Source: G963662905 sp963662905
GTDB taxonomy: Bacteria > Bacteroidota > Bacteroidia > Bacteroidales > WRLA01
DNA length: 64,000 bases
NCBI GenBank assembly: GCA_963662905.2
Contig: CAXXFD010000001.1
Coordinates: forward strand, 248,001 to 312,000
Direction of reading: 5' to 3'
Below, piece after piece: positions 54,403 to 62,828 of this stretch. The notes below the pieces were generated by a model that searched no databases, had not been told where the DNA came from, and saw nothing but the letters and a program-made list of their open reading frames with translations. The position numbers and the translations under genes were made by a program. Numbering within the stretch: the stretch's first letter is position 1; every line of letters starts with the position of its first letter.

Positions 54403-56560
54403 CATCCCCAACCAAAGCCAGGTCAATTTTGCGTGCATTGACATCCACATTTTTTACCTGCACATTCACCTCATCGCCGATTTTGTAGGATTTATGATGA
54501 TGGTGGCCGGTTACCTGATAGTTGTCTTCATCTAGATAATAGTAATCGTCATCAAGGTCCTGCATGCGGATCATACCTTCGCAGAAGCTCTCTTTCAGTT
54601 CCACAAAAACGCCCCATTTGCTTACGCCACTGATTATGCCGCAATATTTTTGCCCGACTTTATCGGCAAGATATTCGGCCTGTTTGTATTTCACGGAGGC
54701 GCGTTCGGCATCGGTGGCGGCGCGTTCCATATCGGAGCTGTGGTCGCACATTTCTTCAAGGCTGGAGCGGTCGAGGTATTTGCCTTTGTGGAGATAAGCC
54801 CATACCAATCGGTGCACCAAAAGGTCGGGATACCGCCTGATGGGCGATGTAAAATGTGTATAATGCTTGAAGCCCAGGCCGTAATGGCCAATATTTTCGG
54901 TAGAATAAACCGCTTTGGCCATAGCACGCAAAGTCATGGTTTCGATCAGGTTTTGTTCCCCACGGCCTTTTACGCTGGTCAGTAGCTTATTCAAACTTTG
55001 ATTGAGTGCTTCCTGACCAAAGAAATCAATTTTATAACCAAACTTGCCGCATAACTTGCTCAGGCTGGCCAGTTTTTCGCCATTGGGCTCATCGTGGATA
55101 CGGAAAACAAAAGGCTTGGGCTGGTTTCCGCGTGCCATCCCAAACATCTGAGCTATAGTTTTATTGGCCAGCAGCATAAATTCTTCTACCAGCTCGTGCG
55201 ATTCGTTATGCTCTCGGATATACACATCCACGGGTTTTTTATCCTCATCGAGGATAAAGCGCACCTCATTGGATTCCATATTGATGGAACCTTTTTCAAA
55301 ACGCATTTTCCGCAGTTTTTGCGCCAGACCGTGCAGCACGAGGAGTTCCTCTTTAAAAGTATCGTTTTCGTCATTTCCGTTGATGACCTCCTGCACTTCC
55401 TCATAGGTATATCTCCGGTCGGAATGAATCACCGAACGGCAAACCCATTTGTTTCTGACTTTCATTTCTTCGTCCAGTTCCAGCATCACCGACATGGCAA
55501 AACGATCTTCTTTGGGGACCAGCGAACACAGGCCATTCGAAAGCACTTCGGGCAGCATGGGCACAACGCGATCGACCAGATAAACGGATGTAGCACGGTG
55601 ATAGGCTTCTTTGTCGATGGCGGTTCCCGGCTGCACAAAATGCGACACATCGGCAATATGCACGCCCACAACTACATTTCCGTTGGGCAGCTTTTCAATG
55701 GACAAAGCATCGTCAAAGTCTTTTGCATCTTTCGGGTCGATGGTAAATGTGGTCAGGCGCTGAAACTTCTCCCGGCCTTCGTAGGCATCCATCGGGATTG
55801 CAGATGGAAGTTTGGCTGCTTCATCCAATACTTCCTGAGGGAACTCGATGGGCAGGTCATATTCCATCAAAATACTTTGCATTTCCACATTATTATCGCC
55901 CGGTTTACCCAACACTTTCACCACTTTTGCAAATGGATTGCGCGCATGTTCGGGCCAGTCGGTAATTTCCGCAATGACTTTATCCCCGTTTTTTGCATCG
56001 AGCAAATCCTGCTGATGCACAAAAAGATCAAACGGCATGCTTTGCTGATCGGGAATCATGAAGGAATAGTTATGCTTGATGTCCATAATCCCCACAAACT
56101 GTGTTTTATTGCGTTTGATCACCTCAATAATCTGTCCTTCGTGCTTTCGGTTGCGCCTTTTGGGAAACAGGAAGACCTTGACCCAATCTCCGTGCAGTGC
56201 CTTTCCCGTATTGCCTTGCGCAATAAAAACATCTTCATCGAAACTGTCGGAAATAACATAAGCTTTTCCGGTTTGCTTCATATCAACTTTGCCTTCCACA
56301 TAAGTTTTCGGGCTGTATTTTGTGATATACTTTGCATGCAGTTTGTATTTGCCGCGCTTTTCTTCCACCAGGATATTCCCCATAAGCAGTTCATCCAAAA
56401 TATCCCGTACAAGCTTTCGTGCGTCTTTATCCATGATGCCCAACTCCTTGCTTATTTGCCTGTAATTCATTCCTTTAAAAGGACTGCGCGCCATCATGCC
56501 AATGATTTGCTCTTTTAGGCTTACACCTCTGGATTCCGGTTTGCGGCGTTTTTTTCTCAT
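54380..56560 (-). CDS. rnr: Ribonuclease R
   Basis: 726 residues in the RNase II/R order: N-terminal HTH (KGMNYRQISKELGIMDKDARKL), two cold-shock domains (about 75-230), the RNB catalytic domain with FTIDPKDAKDFDDALSIEKL (the Asp cluster binding Mg) and GVHIADVSHFV, HYTHFTSPIRRYPDLLVHRL, and a C-terminal S1 domain (GVFVELKESFCEGMIRM). A processive 3'-5' exoribonuclease for structured RNA and rRNA quality control. The last four residues (SGKV) are read from array R2, so the array has replaced or trimmed the normal basic tail. Confidence 0.92.
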   Translation of the reverse strand: MRKKRRKPESRGVSLKEQIIGMMARSPFKGMNYRQISKELGIMDKDARKLVRDILDELLMGNILVEEKRGKYKLHAKYITKYSPKTYVEGKVDMKQTGKAYVISDSFDEDVFIAQGNTGKALHGDWVKVFLFPKRRNRKHEGQIIEVIKRNKTQFVGIMDIKHNYSFMIPDQQSMPFDLFVHQQDLLDAKNGDKVIAEITDWPEHARNPFAKVVKVLGKPGDNNVEMQSILMEYDLPIEFPQEVLDEAAKLPSAIPMDAYEGREKFQRLTTFTIDPKDAKDFDDALSIEKLPNGNVVVGVHIADVSHFVQPGTAIDKEAYHRATSVYLVDRVVPMLPEVLSNGLCSLVPKEDRFAMSVMLELDEEMKVRNKWVCRSVIHSDRRYTYEEVQEVINGNDENDTFKEELLVLHGLAQKLRKMRFEKGSINMESNEVRFILDEDKKPVDVYIREHNESHELVEEFMLLANKTIAQMFGMARGNQPKPFVFRIHDEPNGEKLASLSKLCGKFGYKIDFFGQEALNQSLNKLLTSVKGRGEQNLIETMTLRAMAKAVYSTENIGHYGLGFKHYTHFTSPIRRYPDLLVHRLVWAYLHKGKYLDRSSLEEMCDHSSDMERAATDAERASVKYKQAEYLADKVGQKYCGIISGVSKWGVFVELKESFCEGMIRMQDLDDDYYYLDEDNYQVTGHHHHKSYKIGDEVNVQVKNVDVNARKIDLALVGDECESGKV

Positions 56561-56688
56561 AATTTCATTTTTTCCTGCGCATTTATTAAAATACAGCAGA
56601 TATTTGTAACAAAGCTAACAAAAATAAGCACGCAACCGGCCTTTGCCCGATGCAAGCAAAAACGAAGCGGTTTTGATTGGAATTTTGC

Positions 56689-56725
56689 AAAAAAAAGCCA
56701 CATCCCGATAAAACCGGAATATGGC
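56689..56725 (-). terminator. Terminator of the ABC export operon
   Basis: On the minus strand GCCATATTCCG pairs with CGGGATGTGGC (11 pairs, two G-U) around a 7-nt loop, followed by eight T. It lies 40 bp after the adaptor gene stop. Confidence 0.85.
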
Positions 56726-56764
56726 ACGAATCAAAACCTCTAAAATAATTATAAGCTAGAAAAC

Positions 56765-57877
56765 TTATCCTTCCTGAACGCCCATCGGTTTGCCCGAATT
56801 AGGCACTTTCACTTTATCGTCTTTAGAAATACCTTCCAGGACTTCGATCTGGATACCATCAGAGAGCCCGGTTGTTAAATATCGTTTTTCGTATTGCTGC
56901 GGCCCGATTTCCACCTCCACAAAAGCGGAATCTTTATCATCAAACTGCAAGAGGCTTTCTTTGATGCTCAGAACTTTATCATGGCGTTCGAGCACGATAT
57001 CGGCATTGGCAGAATAATTGGCACGCACAAAAACGCTGTCGCGCAGGCTGACATCCGCCCTGATTTTAAACTGAATGGCTCCGTTTTCTTCGATTCCTTT
57101 TGGCGAGATATGCTCCAAGATTGCTTCAAAAGTCTGATCTTCCAAAGCGCCAATTGTCAGGATAAGCGGCATACCCTCCCTAATCTTGCCCACTTCGGAT
57201 TCGTCGATATTTCCTTCAAAAATCATGTCGTTCATATCGGCCACGGTGGCGATGGTTGTGCCATCATTAAAGGTATTGCTTTCGATTACGGAATTACCGA
57301 TTTTGACAGGAATTTCGAGCACCATTCCGTTAATTGTGGAACGAATCAGTGTATTGCTCACTTCGCCGGCATCGCGTTTCTGGCCTTCGCGGATCAGCTC
57401 CAGATTGCCTTTGGCTGCAGCAACTTCCTGTACCGCATTGTTGTAGGTCACCTCAAAATCTTCAAAATTGCTGATAGAAATTACATCCTTTTCAAGCAGC
57501 TCCTTATTGCGCTGATAATCCTTTTCGGCATCTTTCAGCTGGATTTTTGCCCGTTCCAGGCGCGATTCAGCTTCGTTGAGCTGCACCATGTTCGGAATAA
57601 TCTTCACCCGCGCAATCAGGTCACCTTTTCGCAGCTGGTCGCCTTCTTCCACAAAAAGCGCATCAATAATTCCGGAAACCTGAGGTTTGATCTGGATTTC
57701 CTGACGGGGAATTACCGAACCGGTTGCTGTGGTTTTCTTAACGATATCGGTAACTTCAGGAGTCAGCGATTCAAAAACAAGTGGTCTGTCCTGCGATTTT
57801 TGAAACAGATAGTAAATTGTGTAGGCAAATACCCCAACCAGTACGAGGGCAAAGAAAATCTTCAGAAACTTTTTCAT
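56765..57877 (-). CDS. Periplasmic adaptor (MacA/HlyD family)
   Basis: 370 residues. One N-terminal membrane anchor (FLKIFFALVLVGVFAYTIYY), lipoyl halves (IKPQVSGIIDALFVEEGDQL...RSTINGMVLEIPVKIGNSV), a coiled-coil hairpin (about 105-180) and beta-barrel domains. Last gene of a four-gene operon with 30 bp spacing. It links the inner-membrane ABC pair to an outer-membrane channel, which is not encoded here. The cargo is unknown; peptides, lipoproteins or macrolides are typical. Confidence 0.85.
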   Translation of the reverse strand: MKKFLKIFFALVLVGVFAYTIYYLFQKSQDRPLVFESLTPEVTDIVKKTTATGSVIPRQEIQIKPQVSGIIDALFVEEGDQLRKGDLIARVKIIPNMVQLNEAESRLERAKIQLKDAEKDYQRNKELLEKDVISISNFEDFEVTYNNAVQEVAAAKGNLELIREGQKRDAGEVSNTLIRSTINGMVLEIPVKIGNSVIESNTFNDGTTIATVADMNDMIFEGNIDESEVGKIREGMPLILTIGALEDQTFEAILEHISPKGIEENGAIQFKIRADVSLRDSVFVRANYSANADIVLERHDKVLSIKESLLQFDDKDSAFVEVEIGPQQYEKRYLTTGLSDGIQIEVLEGISKDDKVKVPNSGKPMGVQEG

Positions 57878-57907
57878 AATGTGCTGTCTTGATATTGTTT
57901 TTGACTT

Positions 57908-59173
57908 TTATTCATCGCGTAAAGCATCAATGGGTTTTATGCTCACCGCCCTTTGGGCAGGAATCAGTCCGGCGATCATTCCCGAAAAAATCAGGATAAT
58001 CAATGCCGTCATTGCTTTTTGGAAATCCACTTCCGGGTTCAGGAACATACCGGATTCGCCACCCGATTGCTGAATCATCATATTCACTCCTTCAAGGGCT
58101 GCCACTCCAAGCACTAAACCCGTGTAACCTGCTATTGTTGTGAGCATTACAGATTCCGTGATGATCTGACTGATCACCATCCAGGGCGTTGCGCCAATAG
58201 CCCGTTGAACGCCAATTTCTTTAGTTCGTTCTTTTACAACAATAAGCATGATATTGCTCACGCCGATGACGCCGGCCAGAAGCGTTCCAATACCCACAAT
58301 CCATATCAGACCATTGATACCCATAAAAAGCGTAGTCATTTTTTTGTATTGATTTTCCAGGTTAAACGATCCTACAGCCCTTTCATCATCGGGATGAATG
58401 CTGTGCCTTTGGCGCATTAAAGCCTTAACTTTTGGCTCCACCTCCGAAACCGTGGCTCCTTTAACCGTTATTGAATACCAGCCAACAATATTGCCATAAT
58501 TATAGGTTTTCTGCAATGTTGTAAATGGTATAAAAATCTGTTGGTTATCATTATCGGCCTGATGGCCCGATTTTTTGGATTTAAACAAGCCAATTATTTT
58601 AAAATAAACGCCGTTTATCCGCATGCTTGTCCCGATGGGATCTTCATCCGGTTCATACATTTCGTTATAAACACGCTGGCCGATCACGGCAACTTTTCTT
58701 TTATCCTGAATATCAAACTCATTAATGAAGCGGCCTTTGACCATATCCACCGGATCGATCTTATAGAAATCAGGATAATCGCCCTGAATACGGAAAGCGC
58801 CGGTACGTTCATTGCGCACCACATTGTTGTTGCCTTCGCTGCTCCAGCCCTGCAAGCGCGGCGCGATATACTCTACCTCAGGAATATTATCGATAATGGC
58901 CTGAGTATCATCATTATCAAAATTATAATTCCGTCCACGCTTAAAACCCTTATAGGGCATGGTAGTGTTCTGCGTCCACATAAAAAAGGAATTGGTTGCC
59001 ATATCGCCCATTTCCTGTGTAACGCCATTGTTCAGCCCCTTGCCGGAACCCAGCATGATGATAAGCATAAAAATCCCCCAAAACACGCCAAAAGCCGTGA
59101 AGAAAGTCCGCCACTTGTTTTTGCTCAGTGCGTTAAAAATTTCCTGCCATGAATCTGTATCAAATATTCTCAT
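57908..59173 (-). CDS. MacB/FtsX-type ABC transporter permease 2
   Basis: 421 residues. First transmembrane helix near 25-45 (FFTAFGVFWGIFMLIIMLGS), a large periplasmic MacB-core domain (about 50-280), then three helices near the end (GVIGVSNIMLIVVKERTKEI signature). ERTKEIGVQRAIGATPWMV is the FtsX-family cytoplasmic loop. It pairs with the next permease, so the transporter is probably a heterodimer. Confidence 0.88.
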   Translation of the reverse strand: MRIFDTDSWQEIFNALSKNKWRTFFTAFGVFWGIFMLIIMLGSGKGLNNGVTQEMGDMATNSFFMWTQNTTMPYKGFKRGRNYNFDNDDTQAIIDNIPEVEYIAPRLQGWSSEGNNNVVRNERTGAFRIQGDYPDFYKIDPVDMVKGRFINEFDIQDKRKVAVIGQRVYNEMYEPDEDPIGTSMRINGVYFKIIGLFKSKKSGHQADNDNQQIFIPFTTLQKTYNYGNIVGWYSITVKGATVSEVEPKVKALMRQRHSIHPDDERAVGSFNLENQYKKMTTLFMGINGLIWIVGIGTLLAGVIGVSNIMLIVVKERTKEIGVQRAIGATPWMVISQIITESVMLTTIAGYTGLVLGVAALEGVNMMIQQSGGESGMFLNPEVDFQKAMTALIILIFSGMIAGLIPAQRAVSIKPIDALRDE

Positions 59174-59185
59174 TTTGTTGGGGCT

Positions 59186-60418
59186 TTATTCTTCTTTTAA
59201 TGCTTCAACAGGACGGATGGATGCGGCACGGCGCGCGGGAACAAAGCCGGCCAGAGCCCCGGCAAAAACCAGGATAGCCGTTGCTCCCAGCGCGACATTT
59301 ATATTGATTTCGGGATTTGCAAAATAATCGATATCGGGCAGTATTTTTCCAATGAACTCCAGCAATACTACGCCCAGAACAAGTCCGATATAGCCGGCAA
59401 AAGCTGTGATCAGAACAGATTCCTGCAATACCAGGCCGATAATGGAGCCCGGCGTTGCGCCCATGCTTTTGCGTATGCCGATTTCACGGGTACGTTCTTT
59501 TACCACAATCATCATGATATTGCTCACGCCCACGATACCTGCGATGATGGTCCCTATACCAATAATCCAGATAAAAAAGCGAATGCTGGCGAACAGGGTC
59601 ATAAACTGCTGGAAATTTTCCACATTATTCCAGATATGCACCGCGCGCTGGTCTTCCGGAGCAAAATGATGGCGCCGGGACATTTTATCGCGTATTTCGG
59701 TGACCATTTCCTGCGAACGTTCCACACTGGCATCGCCGGTAGTCATGGAGATATTATTTACATAATTTCCTCCGTTAAAAACCATTTGTGCAGTGCTTAC
59801 AGGGATATAAATCCTGCTCATGTCGCGGTCGCCGCCCGGATCTTCATAGACGCCTACGACCTGAAAAGGCACGCCACTAACACGAATATATTTGCCAATG
59901 GGATCTTCTCCGTTTTTGAAAAGGGATTCGGCTACGATGCGCCCAATGGAAGTAACTTTTCGGTTTTTATCGACATCAATATTATTCAGGAAACGGCCAT
60001 TTTTCACTTCAACGGTTTCTACCTCAGCATAATCAGGCAGGCAGGCAAAAATATCAAAGCTGCCATACTCCTTCCCATACGACAAAGTGTTATTGCGCCA
60101 GATGCGGAAACGGGAGGAAATAAACTCGACACCTTCCACCTTGCTTATTTCTTCGTAATCTTTATTGGTAAAACGGATAAAACGGCCGGGTTTATAACCT
60201 TCATGAGCCATGGAAGTAATCCCCTGATTTACCCAAATGGTGTTTTCCGCATCGCCCTCAAAATCCTTACGCACGCCATTTTCCAGTCCGTAGCCGGAAC
60301 CGAGAAGGATCACAAGCATAAAAATGCCCCATGCAACGCTAAATCCCGTGAGGAAAGTCCTCAGTTTATTCTTGTTGATGGTTTCAAAAATCTCCTGCCA
60401 TTTATCCAGATCAAACAT
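59186..60418 (-). CDS. MacB/FtsX-type ABC transporter permease 1
   Basis: 410 residues with the same order as permease 2 (RTFLTGFSVAWGIFMLVILL; GVSNIMMIVVKERTREIGIR KSMGATPG). A paralogue from duplication; 12 bp separates the two genes. Confidence 0.88.
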   Translation of the reverse strand: MFDLDKWQEIFETINKNKLRTFLTGFSVAWGIFMLVILLGSGYGLENGVRKDFEGDAENTIWVNQGITSMAHEGYKPGRFIRFTNKDYEEISKVEGVEFISSRFRIWRNNTLSYGKEYGSFDIFACLPDYAEVETVEVKNGRFLNNIDVDKNRKVTSIGRIVAESLFKNGEDPIGKYIRVSGVPFQVVGVYEDPGGDRDMSRIYIPVSTAQMVFNGGNYVNNISMTTGDASVERSQEMVTEIRDKMSRRHHFAPEDQRAVHIWNNVENFQQFMTLFASIRFFIWIIGIGTIIAGIVGVSNIMMIVVKERTREIGIRKSMGATPGSIIGLVLQESVLITAFAGYIGLVLGVVLLEFIGKILPDIDYFANPEININVALGATAILVFAGALAGFVPARRAASIRPVEALKEE

Positions 60419-60428
60419 AGGCTTGGTT

Positions 60429-61157
60429 TTAGGCTACGGCAAATTCGTTGGCCAAAGCTTTATCTTTAAATTTCTTCAGTTCACCATTGATGATGTTTTC
60501 ACTGATCAGGCCGTCACGTAATTTGATGATGCGCTCAGTACGTGCTGCAATATCCGCTTCGTGCGTTACAATGATAATGGTAATTCCTTGTTGATGAACC
60601 TTTTGAAGCACATCCATGACTTCATAACTGGTAGTGGTATCCAGCGCACCGGTTGGCTCATCGGCCAGTATAACTTTAGGTTTGCTGATCAGGGAACGTG
60701 CAATGGCAAGGCGCTGTTTCTGCCCACCGGAAAGTTCATTGGGCAAGTGATGTGCCCATTCGCGCAATCCCATCATTTCAAGATATTCCAGGGCAATGCG
60801 GTTGCGCTTCTTACGGCTGACTTTCTGATAATAAAGCGGAAGCGCCACATTTTCCATGGCGTTTTTAAAGGAAATCAAATTAAACGACTGGAAAATAAAG
60901 CCCAGCATTTCGTTGCGGTATAGGGCAGCTTTCTTCTCACTCATATTTCTGATCAGCTTCCCATCGAGATGATAGCTGCCTTCGTCGTAATTATCGAGTA
61001 TTCCGAGGATATTGAGCAGGGTGGATTTCCCTGAGCCGGAAGATCCCATAATACTGACCATTTCTCCCTTTTCAATTTCGAGGTCAATTCCCTTCAGCAC
61101 GTGGAGAGAATTTTTTCCTGTACGGTAGGATTTGTTAATATCCTGAAGTTTTATCAT
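60429..61157 (-). CDS. ABC transporter ATPase (MacB/LolD type)
   Basis: 242 residues from MIKLQDINKSYR; an AAGG ribosome site lies about 9 nt upstream, so this ATG is preferred to a GTG nine bases earlier. Walker A GSSGSGKST, Q-loop FQSFNLI, signature LSGGQKQR, Walker B VILADEPT and H-loop VTHE are all present. First gene of the operon; the permease follows after 10 bp. Confidence 0.92.
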   Translation of the reverse strand: MIKLQDINKSYRTGKNSLHVLKGIDLEIEKGEMVSIMGSSGSGKSTLLNILGILDNYDEGSYHLDGKLIRNMSEKKAALYRNEMLGFIFQSFNLISFKNAMENVALPLYYQKVSRKKRNRIALEYLEMMGLREWAHHLPNELSGGQKQRLAIARSLISKPKVILADEPTGALDTTTSYEVMDVLQKVHQQGITIIIVTHEADIAARTERIIKLRDGLISENIINGELKKFKDKALANEFAVA

Positions 61158-61315
61158 AATGCACACCTTAATCTGGGCATGCTGAATGCCATGTTCGTGC
61201 CATACTTACAACTTATTGATTAAAAAACACTTAAGATTTTCCAGCTGTACGTTTATGGACAAAAGGTGTTCACAGCTTAACAGGTGAGTGTACGGTTTTG
61301 AACAGGGGTGAGTGG

Positions 61316-61460
61316 GCAAGTGCGAAACTGACAAGTGCGAAAGTGACAAGTGCGAAAGTGACAAGTAGGAAAGTTTAAAGTGCAAAGTCCACTTTCAACT
61401 TTCCCACTTTCACACTTTCCCACTTTCAACTTTCCCACTTTCACACTTTCAATCTCTCAA
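61316..61460. repeat. GAAAGTG/CACTTTC array R3
   Basis: GCAAGTGCGAAACTGACAAG and similar units (left arm), the centre TTTAAAGTGCAAAGTCCAC, then a CACTTTC right arm, forming one long imperfect inverted repeat. It lies upstream of the ABC operon and downstream of four-helix-bundle copy 2. Confidence 0.85.
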
Positions 61461-61799
61461 CTTTCCTATAAGCCCCGCGATAATTTTCGATGTTTCTTCG
61501 GCCAGGGCAAAAAGCTTGTTGAAATCCTTTTCTGTTATTTTGTTAAGTTCTTTCGCCAGGTAGAGCATTGAACGAACTTCGCCGCATGAGCCTTTAGCCA
61601 CGGATAAAAAATAGCGAAATTCTTTGGTGCTTTTTCGCTCAAAACCTTCGGCTATATTGTTCATCACGGATACCGAAGCCCGCTGTATCTGATCCTTAAA
61701 GCCAAAATCCCGACTTTCCTCAAATAAATGATATACCAAAACCGCAAGTTCCTTGGATTTCTGCCAGGCGATAATATCTTCAAATCTGTTTATTAGCAT
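61449..61799 (-). CDS. Four-helix-bundle protein (23S rRNA IVS/S23-like), copy 2
   Basis: 116 residues from MLINRFEDIIAWQKSKELAV. It differs from copy 1 only at a few residues (AKEL for AKDL, FNKL for FDKL, GKLRD for GKVRD). The longer in-frame start upstream is inside an array and rejected. Arrays R3 and R4 flank it in the same arrangement as for copy 1, so gene plus arrays seem to have been duplicated as a unit. Confidence 0.85.
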   Translation of the reverse strand: MLINRFEDIIAWQKSKELAVLVYHLFEESRDFGFKDQIQRASVSVMNNIAEGFERKSTKEFRYFLSVAKGSCGEVRSMLYLAKELNKITEKDFNKLFALAEETSKIIAGLIGKLRD

Positions 61800-61814
61800 C
61801 GTTTTTATTTTTTT

Positions 61815-61945
61815 ATGGCAAGTGCGAAACTGACAAGTAGGAAAGTTTAAAGTGCAAAGTCCACTTTCAACTTTCATACTTTCCCACTTTCCCACTTTCC
61901 CACTTTCCCACTTTCACACTCCCCCACTTTCACACTTTCCCACTT
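61815..61945. repeat. GAAAGTG/CACTTTC array R4
   Basis: GGCAAGTGCGAAACTGACAA, the centre TTTAAAGTGCAAAGTCCAC, then about ten CACTTTC units up to 3 bp from the FISUMP gene stop. Confidence 0.8.
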
Positions 61946-61948
61946 CCT

Positions 61949-62671
61949 TTAATCCTTAATACAGCGGACAGAGCGCGCGCTTATACGAGAATAATCTGTA
62001 ATGCCGGTATGATATTTATTAAAATGCAGGCCCCACGCCTTTGTTCCTGCTACCGTACTAGACCAATAAGAACCATCAGATCCACCAAAATCGAAATAGT
62101 CTCTATAGTTGCGGCTCCCGGCCAATGGCAGTTTGAGCGGCGTGGCAAATTGGTCAGTTATGCCATGGCTGAACCAGCTTAAGCGCTCAGCCTCCCACTC
62201 TGCTATGGTTGGTAATCGGTAACCGCTTGGGCATGGATTGTTCTTTCCATTAACTCCCTGCCATAAATCGTCGTTTTTCGGGCTACGCCAGTCGTAATAT
62301 TGCACCTCATAATTAAAAGATATAAATTTTCCATGGCCGGGTGAATCACTATTACTTAATTCCATTGTAAATTCGGAAGTACGCTTTTCATGTCCATCGG
62401 CAGCCCGCCCCCACTGGTATAAATCACCATAAGCTGCTTCATCAGTAAAATTTGTTGCATCTTGCGAAGCTCCCAGATTTCGATCCATCCAGGTTTTGCC
62501 TGTTGCATAGTTGGTAACATCGGAAAAGACCTCAATATCAGTCTCTGATGGAGGCTTAATATTTGCATCATCCGTATCATCGTCATTGCATGAAGCTAAT
62601 ACAAAACTCACCGCAACGATAATAACCAAAATCCAAACCAGCTTATTTTTATTCATTTCCGAAATTTTCAT
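61949..62671 (-). CDS. FISUMP-domain lipoprotein
   Basis: 240 residues. Lipoprotein signal VWILVIIVAVSFVLASC. The body has GKTWMDRNLGASQDAT, AYGDLYQWGR, NPCPSGYRLPTIAEWE, LKLPLAGSRN, GSYWSST and SVRCIKD, the signature of the Fibrobacter succinogenes major paralogous domain (TIGR02145), related to C-type-lectin/formylglycine-like folds. Surface-exposed in known cases; function not defined. An alternative start lies five codons downstream (MNKNKLVW). Confidence 0.85.
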   Translation of the reverse strand: MKISEMNKNKLVWILVIIVAVSFVLASCNDDDTDDANIKPPSETDIEVFSDVTNYATGKTWMDRNLGASQDATNFTDEAAYGDLYQWGRAADGHEKRTSEFTMELSNSDSPGHGKFISFNYEVQYYDWRSPKNDDLWQGVNGKNNPCPSGYRLPTIAEWEAERLSWFSHGITDQFATPLKLPLAGSRNYRDYFDFGGSDGSYWSSTVAGTKAWGLHFNKYHTGITDYSRISARSVRCIKD

Positions 62672-62736
62672 TCAAATATATTACAAAAGTAAAAAAATAC
62701 CTGAACACATTCGTATAGAATAATTATTTTTAATAA

Positions 62737-62828
62737 CAAGCACGAAAGCTTAAAGTGCAAAGCCCACTTTCAACTTTCCCACTCTCAACTTTCACACTTT
62801 CACACTTTCCCACTCCCCCACTCTCTCA
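62737..62828. repeat. GAAAGTG/CACTTTC array R5
   Basis: ACGAAAGCTTAAAGTGCAAA (centre) followed by CACTTTC-type units, some drifted to CTCTC. It touches the stop codon of the downstream T9SS gene. Confidence 0.75.

Noticed and set aside
55094..56518. 474-codon frame on the plus strand opposite rnr
   Set aside because: Antisense shadow of a highly conserved gene; no family likeness or start signal.
56894..57892. 332-codon frame opposite the adaptor gene
   Set aside because: Antisense shadow of the periplasmic adaptor gene.
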